From: Nemophila menziesii
Lineage: Eukaryota; Streptophyta; Magnoliopsida; Boraginales; Hydrophyllaceae
Direction of reading: 5' to 3'
Length of the DNA stretch: 64,000 nucleotides
NCBI GenBank assembly: GCA_029959085.1
Contig: JARWIR010000002.1
Location: 44,512,233-44,576,232 of the forward strand
Part shown: positions 1-10,935 of the stretch, piece after piece
Layout: the number at the start of each line of letters is the position of its first letter
Position numbering within the stretch: position 1 is the stretch's first letter
The notes under the pieces: model-generated
Databases searched by the model: none
What the model was told of the DNA's origin: nothing
Seen by the model: only the letters and a program-made list of their open reading frames with translations
Translations under genes and position numbers: made by a program

Positions 1-135
1 TCTTAAATCACTCTCTATACTCTCTAACCTCTTTCCACCCCACCCCAACCATCGGAAATGGTGTTTCATAGTGGCTACAAGACGGGTCATACCCTCCGAC
101 GACTATATTTATTCTTGTCAGGATCTAGCAGAGTT
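1..135. repeat. Tail of a third copy of the A/B duplicated unit
   Basis: This stretch matches 7615-7741 almost base for base. Both contain the same TCTTAAATCACTCTCTATAC start and the same downstream words, with scattered substitutions. In copy A the matching block lies just downstream of the RNase H/Stowaway part, so the window probably opens at the end of another unit of the same family. The similarity stops near 135-140. Confidence 0.8.
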
Positions 136-1451
136 TTTTCTGGAGCTTTTGTTAGACTTTCATGGCAGCTGAGGTCGAATTTCAAAGGTCCAAGCTAAGC
201 TCAACAAACTTTTGTGTTTGTTCATGGTAGGTGAGATTGTTTTTCTTTTGTATTATTGGAATTTTGTATCTTTTTAAGGAATGAAACTTCTGTAATATTT
301 AGTTTTGATTTTTTTTATTAAGGCTGTAATATTCTTTTATATAATAAAAATAAAATTTGTACAATTTTCTACTTAATTTTTGTGTTAATACGCCGTATTT
401 TAGATAATACTTTGAGAATTCACTAAGCATACTCAGTGATTTACTTCGCATGCTAAGTAAACTGATGACTATACTTAAAGAATTTCAGTGACTTTTTTGT
501 ACTCATTGAATCACTTAGTATGCTCTGTGGCGATGTCGGTGGTGATCAGAGATGAATATTACTGATATTCAGTAAAACCTATGAGAAAATACTCCCTGAT
601 GTCGGTGTTGGCAGTTGTGTGTTGGCTAGAGATGAACAGTGATGATACTTAGTGACTTGTTACTTAGCAACTCGCTACTCAGTGACTCTTTAATTAGCAA
701 CTCGCTACTCAGTCACTCTGTGGTCCATGCTTTTTGCCACTTATTTTTATTTCTTTATGTATTTTTTAATTGTTTAGGATACTTTAGTATTTGTTGTGAC
801 CTATTTGAATAAGACCCTAGCCACATGTTCCCTATTAACGATAAAATTTGTCTCCAATACCTCATACATCTATCACTCTTTTCTCTATGGGCGATTGTTA
901 CTGTAACTCCTCCATAAGTCTTAGTTCCATCCCGGGTCCAAACCCATTATAATGGGTATGATATAAAATAAGTGGTTTTAAAATTGCAGTTTTGGTCCGA
1001 AATATATATCTCAAACGAATGAGGAACAGCTACTAGCATAATCCTAATTATGATGACTATGACATCAGCTTTGGTTTCTACTAGAGAGAGTATAATGCTT
1101 GTAAATTCTTATCACCGGCCATCTCTAAGTCAATATAATGTGGCAAATAAAAGTAAAATTGTTTGGTTATGAAATTTCTATTGAAAAGTAAACTTGATCG
1201 TGAAAGTGTTGGACCACCGGAATTGACAATTACCAAGAAGACACTTGAACAGGAAATAAGAGGATGATTCATCACTCATGAAGAAGATGTTTATTCCAGA
1301 TTACCATAATCTCTTGTTGCATTATGTAAACCAGGTCGCTTCTATTCTTAGCACAAGTAGATTTTGTAAATTATATGTGAGTTATATTGAATTACTCATT
1401 TATTGTCACCAGGTATACTCGAACAGCTATATTAATTACTCATCATAAAAT
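136..1451. other. No gene recognised
   Basis: A+T-rich DNA with stops in all frames. The block from about 420 to 720 repeats the words ACTCAGTGACT and TTAGCAACTCGC in loose array, consistent with decayed satellite-like or transposon DNA. A 64-codon minus-strand open frame at 1081-1275 has no recognisable motif and is probably chance. Confidence 0.6.
664..719. repeat. 30-bp tandem repeat, two copies
   Basis: The word TTAGCAACTCGCTACTCAGT occurs at 664 and again at 694, a 30-bp period with only a few differences. It sits in a wider zone of ACTCAGTGACT-like words. Confidence 0.8.
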
Positions 1452-1960
1452 GGTGAATAAAAATAGCCTTAAGTATTATAGTTACATTAGATTCAGAATA
1501 ATTTCCTAAATCTGACATACATGATTTTTGAGATTCTCTATTACATAATTTAAAACTTGATCAAAATCTAAGGTAGGTTTCTTTGAAGCTTTATTATTAA
1601 GTAATACATCAAAGAAATCTAATAAAGGAATCTATGAATAGCTAATGTAGGAACTTGTGTAAGGTTAGTCTTTATACAAGTTCCTACATTATTCACAGGA
1701 GGTATAAGGAGATTAAAAAAATATTAAATGTAAATAGGAGAATCGCGTAATAAAGGAACAAGTTGCTGAGTAATGGTGGAGGTCAATGTGTAACTTTCAT
1801 AGCCAACACCTCCTTGTCTGCCCTTTTCCACTTGGAAAAGATGTTGTATACATTGTATTATGTTTGATAAAGCTGCGAATTCTCAATGGTGTAAGAGCTG
1901 TATACATGAGAAACAAAGAAAGTGGATAAGAACAAATACTTATTAAAGGTATTCGTTCAA

Positions 1961-2305
1961 TTATTATTTGTTCTTACAACATATGTTTCCTCTGGATTTA
2001 GATAAACATATTTACTTTTCAAAAACAATATAAGTTACACAGCTCTTGCTAAATTTAAATCTGAAGTAAAATAATAAAGCAAAAAATACTTTGCAAAATA
2101 ATAGTACATCATAGAATTTCTTTGTGAATTACTCAATCTACATTCTAAACAGTTTCTTTCTCATCTTCGATGACCATTTCTTATTTTTTTGACTTTTTGG
2201 CTTCACATTCCTCATTTTCTCTTTTCTTTTCATGTAAGAATTTTGTCAATCCTTCCAGTGGGATATCAATATCTTCATTCGTTAATAATGGCTCACCAGG
2301 AGTTA
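1961..2305. repeat. Internal duplication within copy A (partner 2748-3030)
   Basis: The block from TTGTTCTTACAACATATGTT through the TCTTCATTC.TTAATAAT.GCTCACCA word recurs at about 2748-3030 in direct orientation. Both encode the same lysine-rich reading frame on the minus strand, and copy B has one equivalent block at 14880-15215. The second copy in A is joined to a ZF-HD-like sequence. Confidence 0.75.
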
Positions 2306-2309
2306 CCTG
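2181..2309 (-). pseudogene. Unrecognised lysine/glutamate-rich exon remnant
   Basis: On the minus strand an open stretch reads with the motif NEDIDIPLEG followed by a highly charged tail (HEKKRENEE, then KKSKK) ending at a TAA at 2181-2183. Related frames occur at 2880-3030 (NEDIVIF, frame-shifted) and 15066-15212 (NEDIDIALEG). Three copies sharing frame and stop-proximal composition suggest a once-real C-terminal exon. The family is not recognised; the charged tail would suit a nuclear protein, which is inference only. An AG just upstream of the frame could be an old splice acceptor. Confidence 0.4.
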
Positions 2310-2873
2310 TTGACCATATTACTTATATGAGTGACTATAATCTTTAAAACAAGTTGGTATATGAAAAAAGAGAAACAAACAAAAAAGATTTTGTGACAAT
2401 TTTAAAAATATTACTTTATCTAAAGCTATATAATATTACCTTGGCCGTCTCTACAATATCAAAGAGAGACTACAACATCAAAGAGAGACTGATGAATAAT
2501 TCCAATATAATTAGCTGCTAAAGTCTTGAAGGCACATCTGAATGTGCATATCCATTCGACCAGACATGCTAATCGATCTATATTATTGGTATTGAATATT
2601 ATTATTTGCTCATTGCCACGGTCCATCTATGAAATTTAGTAATCATGTGGCTGGCGTAAAAGCTCTATCAAGCATGAGCAAAGAAGACAATGAATAAGAA
2701 CAAATAATAATCCAAAGGTATTACTTCAATTATTGTTTTTTTTTGTTCCAAAACTTCAATTATTGTTTGTTCTTACAACATATGTTCTAGCATAATTTAA
2801 ATTAAAATAATAAAGCAACAAATACTTTGCAAAATAATAGAACACCATAAAATTGCTTTGTGAATTACTCAAT

Positions 2874-3197
2874 CTATATTCTAAACATAAATTCTTGTTC
2901 TTCTTTTGACTTGTTGGTTCCACGTTCCACGTTTCTCATTTTCTCTCTTTTACATGTAAGAATTTGGTCATTCCTTTCAGTGAAGATTACAATATCTTCA
3001 TTCATTAATAATTGCTCACCATCAACAGGTGGACTTATAATTTCGACACGAGCCGGTGGAGGAATGAGCATCTTTTCCTTACGGTGGAAGTTACAGTGAC
3101 CACCACAAGCCGCACTAACAATGGCAGATGGATCAGCTGGAAAAGGAGTAATTCTGGGTACATACTCCATAAATCCATCAACTGTCTTTGTATATTC
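2874..3197 (-). pseudogene. ZF-HD (zinc-finger homeodomain / mini zinc finger) domain fragment
   Basis: Minus-strand reading from 3197 gives VDGFMEYVP followed by AACGGHCNFHRKEK. ZF-HD dimerisation domains carry VDGC-EFMP followed by CAACGCHRNFHRKE, which matches in order and spacing. These plant proteins pair through this zinc-binding domain, and full members add a C-terminal homeodomain; none is visible here. Several zinc ligands look changed (VDGF for VDGC, SAACGG for CAACGC), so zinc binding would be impaired. The N-terminal half (ECxxNHAA) is not found upstream. The frame runs into PPPARVEIISPPVDGEQLL and then the lysine-rich block described at 2181-2309, so this looks like a fused or rearranged gene fragment. 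A second, clearer ZF-HD relic lies at 36837-37065 and shares the unusual HCNF in place of HRNF. Confidence 0.6.
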
Positions 3198-3774
3198 CCA
3201 ACTTGGGTTCGCGAGATCGGAGCAGGAGATTTCCTCCCAATAGTATCAAGAATAGTGTGACCTATTAAAAAAACCAAGAATAATTTACATCAAACTTTCC
3301 TTCATGTATTACATAATAAGTATATATAGCAAAAACATATATTGTACACCAAGATCAATTACTAAATCTTACCATCATGCTTAGTATTGTTGATGAAATA
3401 TTGAAATGACATGTCCATTGACCTTATTCTTGACATGTGTAGATGGACCTATGTAGAATATAAAATGTTGAAAGCATCAAATCTATGTTAACATATTTTT
3501 TCTAAATTAGTAAATATGTAAAATTAATGATTAATTAGATTTAATCTAGAATTTATACTTATATAAATACGCTTATGTTTATATTTAATATGTTTCCATT
3601 TAATATGCATATATATATAAACACACAATGGTATAACATAGAAAATGCGCTTAGTGTACTGAGAAACCTCGCCTTCTTCACTGAGTTGGTGAAAGATAGT
3701 TGAAAATGATACGTTATTCTTAACTTAATTCAATTAAAAGAACTATTAGTAACTTACATGGGCTGAGTAGGGAG

Positions 3775-4060
3775 TGTTTTTTTGGAAGAACAAGGGGGTT
3801 CAATGGAAGTGTAAGTTTATTACCATAAAAATCCCTATATTTTACAAAATTTCATCACATGTCCCTATATTTTGGGATTTATAGGTCTCTATAAATGTAA
3901 AATAACCTATATTTTGAACTAATTAAATAATAAGTCCCTATATTATTCAAAACAACAAAAGAATTTGAACTAATTACAATATTGGTCCCTATATTAGGCA
4001 AAATAATCCATATTTTGCAAAAATATTAATTTATTAATTAGAATTACCTATGAGGAGGAA
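3775..4060. repeat. CCCTATATTTT-type short-period repeat block
   Basis: An irregular array of words like CCCTATATTTTACAAAATTT and GGTCCCTATATTAGGC, about 35-45 bp apart. It is matched by 17440-17700 in copy B. Similar arrays at 10125-10512, 44470-44600, 47400-47530 and 48170-48290 point to a dispersed family. No coding potential. Confidence 0.6.
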
Positions 4061-4258
4061 TGGAGAATATGTGTGGCGGAAGAGTGCATAAATAATGAAC
4101 GAGGTGGTTATCTGAAAAAGACGACTGCGCTAATCCCAACATGAGACGTGGAGTATTTGATGACAGAGAAGGATCGTTAGATTTAAAGTAATAGAATTAA
4201 GCGTTTAAGTTAGGGCAACAAAATGACGAGTTGACTAAGCATTTTATATATTAATAAA

Positions 4259-4379
4259 ATATTTATCTTTTTTTACTTTTTTTTTTTCTTTTTTATTTTC
4301 TCTTTTTTCTTTTTTCTTTTTTCTTTTTTTCCTTTTTCTATTTTCTTTTTCCTATTTTCTTTTTTCTTTTTTTTTTTTG
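4259..4379. repeat. Polypyrimidine (T-rich, C-interrupted) tract
   Basis: Over 100 bases of almost pure T with scattered C (TTTTCTTTTTT words), low-complexity sequence. Copy B has only a short remnant near 17890-17910, so the tract expanded in A or shrank in B. Confidence 0.85.
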
Positions 4380-4599
4380 GGTAAACCTTCTCAACCCATT
4401 TTTTCGGACAAGGCCTCCTCCATCCATCGAACAATAACCTGATTTTTTATTGGGAGCAATTATTTATAAAGGTCCATATAATATTTACAATACTCACAAC
4501 ATTTTCACTTAATTAATCCATTAAATACCAACTAGAAACAATAAAAAATCCCAAAAAGTCCCCCAATACCAATACTATTGCTACTACTAGTAAAAAGAA

Positions 4600-5070
4600 A
4601 AAGCTAAAAAAACCTATTAAGATTTGTTTTTTATCAGACCTCTCCAAAGCCCTTTCTCACACTCTATCTCCAACGCCACACAAGCATGAGAAACCCGCCC
4701 CCTCACCATTTCAGTGCACCGCCAACGTGATGCAAGCATGAGAAACGCGCCCCCCTCACCATTTCCAGCGCACCGCCGCCGCTCTTGACACCATCGGCGC
4801 CTGGAAAGCATCCTTCCTTCACTCACTCGATGTTGTACTCCTTCTCCTATTAACTGCTTTTCCGGTCTCCACCAGCAGAACCCCGCATCCATCTCTCACG
4901 AGGCACAGGTTCAGGTACTCCTCAACCGTTATTGGCCTAGTCTATCGCCAGAACCGCACCAATGTCCAAAACAGACGAAGCCACGCTGTTCGCCGGTGTC
5001 ACACTGGATCTTTGCGTTGAAGCCAAGTACAAGAAATTAAACTCTCCTTGTACACCATGGCTCTCAACGT
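4600..5070. other. G+C-richer block without recognised gene
   Basis: This block is clearly less A+T-rich than its surroundings. It holds a short internal repeat (CAAGCATGAGAAAC at 4682 and 4733, each followed by CGCCCCC and CTCACCATTTC words). Plus-strand frames are interrupted; a 91-codon minus-strand frame at 4617-4892 is tryptophan- and arginine-rich and matches nothing I know. It is absent from copy B and may be a captured gene fragment. Confidence 0.35.
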
Positions 5071-5462
5071 ATTACTAAATTCTCAAATTTCCAAATTATT
5101 TATTTCATGGCTTAAAGGTTACACGAGACCAATTTCCCTTAGTGACTTTTCAATATGATGGATTCATTTCTCCACACGACCAATTTTACTTCATGACATT
5201 CAAATATGATAGATTCATTCTTCCACAAAAAAAAGGACAACACATTCCAAACACGAGTTCCACACCCGATGCCGATTTGAATAGATACCATCCCCACCCA
5301 TCAGGTTTTATTAGATCCCGTCTCCACCCCTTCCGATTTTAATAGTCCAGGCGCGTGCGAAGAGATGTGCTTTAATTTTTTTATTCTGTTTTTTTTTTAA
5401 ATTTCAATATTTTTTGTAAAAAGATTTCTATTTATTTCGTTTTAGATTTAGATTTAGATCTC

Positions 5463-5552
5463 TTTGGAATATATCAAGTTGATGTGTTTAGAATGTACCA
5501 AATTGATGTGTTTGGAATGTACTAAAGTGATGTGTTTGGAATGTACCAATTT
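5463..5552. repeat. 24-bp tandem repeat, about 3.5 copies
   Basis: GATGTGTTTGGAATGTACCA-type units repeat with a 24-bp period. Inverted forms of the same word (TTGGTACGTTCCAAA, TTGGTACATACCAAAA) occur at 5770-5860, so 5450-5870 may be a decayed foldback element. The minus-strand frame through it is an artefact of the repeat (reiterated VHSKHINL). Confidence 0.75.
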
Positions 5553-6080
5553 GTTTTTATCATAAAAAAAGATATCGTGAATAGATTTATGTAGTATTTT
5601 TGCTGGAAAAACTTTGTTTGGCGCATACGAATGGGTGAATCTCGACAAGATCTTCCATTGATTTTCTAAATAAATCCGGACATTAACTTTGTGCATGACA
5701 TAAAGCTCTCCATAAGTTTAGAAAAATACTATTAAAGACCCTGAAACGTAATAACAAACATAAATAGCAGTTGGTACATACCAAAATCAGGAAATTGGTA
5801 CGTTCCAAACAAACAAATATTGGTCTATACCAAAATAAAAAATGTTGGTATGCACCGATAAAAAACAGAGTAGGTGTATAAGGATAAAAATCTAACTAAA
5901 AATTCAAACTTAAGTCTTTGTTATAATGATTTTTTAGTTAGGACTTTCTAAAGAAATTTTTGGTTTTTTGGGCTTCTAAAAGTAATTTTCTCTTTTTATT
6001 GTGATAATTTTAGACCCAACATATTTTTTTTACGCCTAAGAAATTTCAGGTCACTACATCGAAAATTAATCTATTTTTAG

Positions 6081-6407
6081 TTAGGAAAATTGACATACCA
6101 CATTTGTCAATGAATCTTGTTCCCTCGATACCCTGTGCCTGGCTTCTTTTGATAGAATGTCTGCACGAGCATTAAACCATTGCGGAATATGCTTAAAACA
6201 AACCAGACCAACTTCTGTTGCCAGCTTCTTGATCTGCGTGATCCATGGTCCGATCATCCATTTGACTGCCGAAACCTGCTTGATACCTTGAATTATTTGA
6301 AGGTTGTCAGAGAAGATGGTTATCTCCTCTTGTGGTTCTTGTCTCTTCCTATCTAATATGTTGCGCTTCTCCTTCCATACGATGTATTCTAAAATTAGGC
6401 TAAGCAA
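6081..6407 (-). pseudogene. RNase H-like (RVT_3 type) fragment, copy A
   Basis: The 108-codon minus-strand frame reads IFSDNLQIIQGIKQV near its middle and later CFKHIPQWFNARADILSKEA. This order (FSD with catalytic Asp, then H-x-N-x-x-AD with the last Asp) fits the RNase H-fold domain found at the C-terminus of plant LINE polyproteins and in plant proteins derived from them. The first acidic motif (GEAQA) is visible in copy B but deleted here: about 25 bp around 6355-6362 is missing relative to 18340-18372. No reverse transcriptase lies upstream, so this is a fragment. Part of the A/B duplicated unit, immediately beside a Stowaway-like MITE. Confidence 0.65.
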
Positions 6408-6470
6408 TTTTTTTTAAATTTTTTTTTAAATTAAAATTTCTTTATATAAATAATAATACAAAGCAATTAT

Positions 6471-6724
6471 TCTATCCGTCCTAAAAATAATTTCCACTTA
6501 CTAAATATGGTGTTCTAAAAATATTATCCATTTAGAATATCAAGAAACTTTTTTCCAATTATTTTCGTCAATGCTCTTATTAAAAAATTAAAATTTATAC
6601 TTCTAATACATATTTAAAGTATTAAGACACTTTATGAGGAGTAATTCTGTAATGGTGTATGTAATTATTACATTTCTTAATTTGTTTGAAAAGCTAAGTG
6701 GACATTGTATTTGGGACCGGGGAG
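6471..6724. mobile_element. Stowaway-like MITE, copy A
   Basis: The left end reads CTATCCGTCCTAAAAATA and the right end, read on the minus strand, CTCCCCGGTCCCAAATACA. These match the CTCCCTCCGTCCC consensus of Tc1/mariner-type Stowaway MITEs and are inverted repeats of each other, continuing into TCCACTTA on both sides. Length about 250 bp and non-coding; a TA follows the right end. The copy B equivalent is at 18474-18718. Confidence 0.75.
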
Positions 6725-7614
6725 TATGTATTTTATCTCCACCACGGTTGCTTGTCAGTCAACTTCAACAGTTGATATTGGTCAATTTCGGTAGTCAATG
6801 GTCAAATCCAGTGGGAATTTTTTTGGGTGGCCACCATTTTACTTCTGGGACGAGCTTGGCTTCAGGTGGATGCAGCAGTTGAAGAGATTTCTTTTAAGGT
6901 TTTTCCTAATATGAGTGTGAAGAAGACAATTTCTTTTTGTTTTTATATATAAAATAAAAGTTTAATATTTTTAAATGATTTAAAATATTCATAATAATAA
7001 AAAATAATTAAATAATTGCACATGTGTCGCGCCCTAACTTAACAGAGATAATGGTTAGAATCCGTCCACATGGGGTAGACAAACACATTTTGAAACAATA
7101 TGGGTTAAATTTACACTTTATAAAAAATAAGGGGTAAGCTAACGATTAAGAAAAAGTAAGAGGGCATAGGGGTATTCACACAATTTAGTAAGAAAATAAA
7201 GTATTGGCCTAAAGTTAGAAGAAATGGTACCCATTTGAATATCGACCTAGTTATAATCATTATTTAGTTTGTATTTTAGTTTGTGATTATCTTGTCAGTT
7301 TGGGTTGCAATCGAGAATAGCGATGTCTGGATCTTTAGGACGTGGGTTGTGGGTGCAGGGTTTGTACATGGTACAACTATAGAATTTCATTAACTCGTAT
7401 TGAGTTTTTAAAGAATTTTAATTATCTAGAGATTTTCACCCAACGGGCCTTGAAACCTTTAAGACCGAAGCACCCTCATCCAACCTATTGTTATTATTAA
7501 ATGTCAAATATAATATTTGAACTCCACTACACGTTTTACGTACAAATGTTTTTACTCACTATACATACTAAATCATACAGTAAATACACATATATAATAT
7601 TTCACACCTACATA

Positions 7615-7745
7615 TCTTAAATCACTCTCTATACTCTCCCCTCTCTCCAACCCAGCCCAACTATCGGAAATGGTGTTTCATGGTGGCTAAAATACGGGTC
7701 ATACCCTCTTACGACTCTGTTTATTCTTGTCATGGATCTAATGGA
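7615..7745. repeat. Block shared with the left edge of the window
   Basis: Direct match to positions 1-135. It lies downstream of the main A/B homology and is not followed by the same sequence after about 7745, so the duplicated unit ends or breaks here. Confidence 0.8.
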
Positions 7746-10124
7746 GTTGTGATTGTGTAATAAGGATCCATCCATGGAAAATGGGAGTTCTTAGCCTTAC
7801 AACATCAAAAAAGGGTTCCAGGTCGTTGTAGATCTAACTTTCACTAGCAGATCAGAGATTTCATCACACTCACTCACGCTAGTTTCCACAATTAGCTCTC
7901 TTACAAAAGAAAACTGGCGCCCCCATCACCAATCAAAGAGAACCATTCACCACCACCATTATCATCACCACCTAATCGGGACCATTCTTCACCTTCATCA
8001 ACCCAGCTTGGCTAGGATAGGACATCTCTTCACACTTGCCGTTTCACCAAGCCGCTCTCCTACACAAGAAAACCGCTACTAGGGATAATTTTCCATTATC
8101 ATCAACCTGGCTTGGCTATGCCATCAACAATTAAAAAACCCAAATCAAGAGGTAAAAAATTAATTAAAGGGAGATGAAATAGTGGGCTCAAAGCGCCATT
8201 TTTGTTCCACAAACATATCAACAGTCACCTTCTCACCAAACTACTCTCAAGAAAAACCACTATTATTCAGGGACTACGTTATCAACAATGGAAAAATCCA
8301 GAAAATGTAAAAAATTAATTTTTACAATTGAAAATCTAATTTAATTTAACCTAATCTCATCATACAATTGTCAGGGGAGAAGTAATGCGCGTTGGAAGCC
8401 TTTTACCTTTGAAGTGATGCGAGAATAGCTTTTTACTACTATAGTGAGCAATTTGGTGTTATACTGTATTTTATAATTATTTTTTTCAGATGGAGTGAGC
8501 AATTTATTTTCATTGTTTTGCTGTAAATCATTTGGCAATAGAAGAACCCAAATTAAGGTATTACACTTGTACAATTTCTTATGACCATGGAGTGAAAAAT
8601 TTGGTCATACACTGCATTTTTTTTAATTATTTTGCAGTAAATATCCATTTGGCTCAATGATGGAAAGAGAAGTTTGCTCTTACACTGCACCATCATCAAC
8701 CGAGCTTGTCTACACCATCAACAACAATCGAAGAACCAAAGTTCAGGTATAATTATGATATTTTTATACAAACTGTACAATTGACATTATTCTCACATCC
8801 ACCATTTACATTTCTTTAAGGAAACTCTATGCAAATTATCTCACCCGTTTACATTTCCAATTAAGTGAATCAAAATTCTCAATATTTTGAATTGGGTTCA
8901 AGGTCCAGATGTATTCAATTGTTTTAGAAAAAGTTAATTTTAAAATGATCTTTTCTACAATTATCAAATATTTAAATTTATTTTTTGTTTACAACCCATA
9001 ACATTCTTTTTAGTTTGTTCTAATGTTGGATAATGTTTATTCCAGTTAATATTTTTTGAAAGGCAAAGCTGAGTAGACACCAAGGCGCACTTCTCCTACA
9101 TTCTATGGTATAAAGAGTAGAAAAAAAATTACCACAAGATTGTGGTAAATTCTGGAACGATTTGTATGACATGCTTTTTCAGATACTAGAAATTTAGTTT
9201 AGATTGATGTTTGAAGGTCAGATTAATGTTTAAAGTATTGGTTTATTTGCTTATTTTTGTAAGAATGGAGATTAATGTGTGATTGGAGATATATTTACAA
9301 CATATTCAGATTAAGGTGAGCATTTTTATTTCGTTCTATCATTTTCATCCCGAGTTTTATGTGATATGAATTGAGAATTAAGCCATGGGTAATTGTTTTC
9401 ATTCTCACGTACATTTCAAGTTAATGTTTCCGTTTATAGGCTAAATCATCATGTGTGCTCATTGATATTTGCTCGGGTGTTTTAGCACCACGGATACCTC
9501 AAGAAATCGCAAACGTAATATATAATACCTGACTAAGAAATCTCACATGTTTTTAATATTTTTTAAAAATTTCTATTTGGTCCATATATTGAAATAATTT
9601 CATCTTCTCAAGTAAACTTAGCTGTGGAGATTCTTGAGGATTTTTAGGTGCAACCCAGATAAAAAAAAATCAATTGGTTCTCGAAATATAGTTACTAGCA
9701 CATGGTCCTTGACCTTCATTTTTGCCCCCCTAATTAGTCACTGTTATGTCAGATTTTTAACTTTAAGTGTCATATGGCCAAGAGGTTTGAGGAGTAAATC
9801 AGTAAAAAAGAGATAGTTCAGGGACCAATTTGGACTAAGGAATGTCAGAATTTGCCTTACATTTCATCTTATGAAGATTTACTCACCGGTGGACAGTGGC
9901 TGTAATACACTAACTGCTTTGTTAGTTAATCTCAAATAAAACAAAGAAGGTTCGAAACAAGGTTTAAGAAAGCTATCGTGCATCAATTGGGTTCATATTT
10001 TTACAAGAAATTATTGGACGGAATTGAAGCTAATTAATGTGAATTGGAAATGGAATTTACGAGAAAATATCACGAAATCGTGTTTCAGAAAACAGCTGGT
10101 TCTAATGGTGAAGTTAAAGTAAAA
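7746..10124. other. No gene recognised; CCATCATCAACC-type internal repeats
   Basis: Between 7990 and 8760 the phrase CATCAACC.GCTTGGCTA recurs three times, each with nearby CAAGAAAA.CC and CACACTTGCC-like words, suggesting an old imperfect tandem array of about 100-400 bp units. The rest is A+T-rich with frequent stops in all frames. Around 9700-9830 it contains a GGTCCTTGACCTTCATTTTTG word of a type also seen near 26100-26230 and 36420-36520. Confidence 0.5.
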
Positions 10125-10512
10125 CAGGTTTGTACTACCCATTTTTAAGATATTTGCACTACATGTTCTATAATATGAAGAAATTGTACAGTTTTCTCTA
10201 TATTATGCAAAAAGCACACTATAGATCCCCTAAACTATGTTATGCGACCTTATATTATGTAAAAATTGCAATGCAGGTCCCTATAGTATCTATGCAAAAA
10301 CTGCACTATGCACCACTTTATTATGCAATAGTTGCAATGTAGTTCCCTATACTATGTAGAAGATGCATTTTTTTGCATAGTATAGAGACCTGGTGTGGTT
10401 TTTGCATAACATAGGAACTTACCTGGTACAGTCTTTGCGTAATGTAGAGACATATAGTACATTATTTGCCTAAAATAGGAATTTATCATGCCATTCTTGC
10501 GTAAGATAGGTA
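10125..10512. mobile_element. Foldback element built of ~33-bp subrepeats
   Basis: Left of about 10365 the words TATGCAAAAA, TGCACTAT and TCCCTATACTATG repeat in plus orientation; right of it the same words appear reversed (GCATAGTATAGAGACC, TTTTTGCATAACATAGG). The two halves can therefore pair into an imperfect hairpin. The 70-codon frame at 10130-10342 arises from the repeat itself. Related words occur near 44470 and 48170. Confidence 0.6.
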
Positions 10513-10731
10513 CCCGTCAGTAAGACTAAAAAGAAATGATGGTCATATTTCTTGCGTAGACATCAAATTGTAAATTGTACTAAAAGAGAATGTCTGTTTC
10601 AGGTTATTTTGAGAAATTCAATAAATAAACGCTTCTTATTATCTTTCTTTTTTCTTGGATTAACAGGGTAAGTTTGTACTTCTTCAATTCTTTAGTGTTT
10701 ACTTAGTAAAAGTTTAAAATCATCATCGGTA

Positions 10732-10935
10732 TTGACTACACAAGTCCAGCATGTGCTGCAGCTATACAACACGTATTCCAGTATTCTTGTTCGTATTAGC
10801 CCTAATGATGGATCATTACACACTATATTTGATTATAGTCCTTATATTTTGTTTAATATCGTAAATAATATCTATCTTAGATGTAATACACAAAGATCAA
10901 ATATGTTAACAACAGAAGGTCAAGCTAAAATTTGA
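10732..10935 (+). other. Unrecognised exon-like open frame
   Basis: A 67-codon open frame containing VQHVLQLYNTY followed by RISPNDGSLHT. The spacing of hydrophobic residues is vaguely like the OB-fold entry strand of plant replication protein A-like sequences carried by Helitrons, but no diagnostic residue is present. It ends at a TGA after GQAKI. It may be a real exon remnant, since 11816-12380 also looks exon-like in the same orientation. Confidence 0.25.

Larger units (their letters stand above)
1452..7385. repeat. Large duplicated unit, copy A
   Basis: Long stretches here match 14457-19346 in the same order and orientation: 1560-1830 with 14500-14740, 1970-2310 with 14890-15215, 3360-3480 with 17000-17130, 3660-4070 with 17280-17700, 5990-6410 with 17990-18400, 6470-6730 with 18474-18720 and 7000-7370 with 18990-19346. 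Divergence by eye is roughly 10-20 percent plus many indels, so the duplication is old. Copy A lacks the 15.4-17.0 kb insert of copy B; copy B lacks the second exon-like block and ZF-HD piece at 2.7-3.3 kb and most of 4.5-5.9 kb. The unit may be one large transposon family rather than a segmental duplication. Confidence 0.8.

Noticed and set aside
2860..3277. Plus-strand frames at 2860-3099 and 3012-3260 and a second minus-strand frame at 3035-3277
   Set aside because: They are shadows of the minus-strand ZF-HD-like reading, which alone shows a recognisable domain.
5142..5342. 66-codon frame with doubled FxYDxFI-P-like phrase
   Set aside because: The doubling reflects a short tandem DNA repeat at 5147-5225, without homology or splice context.
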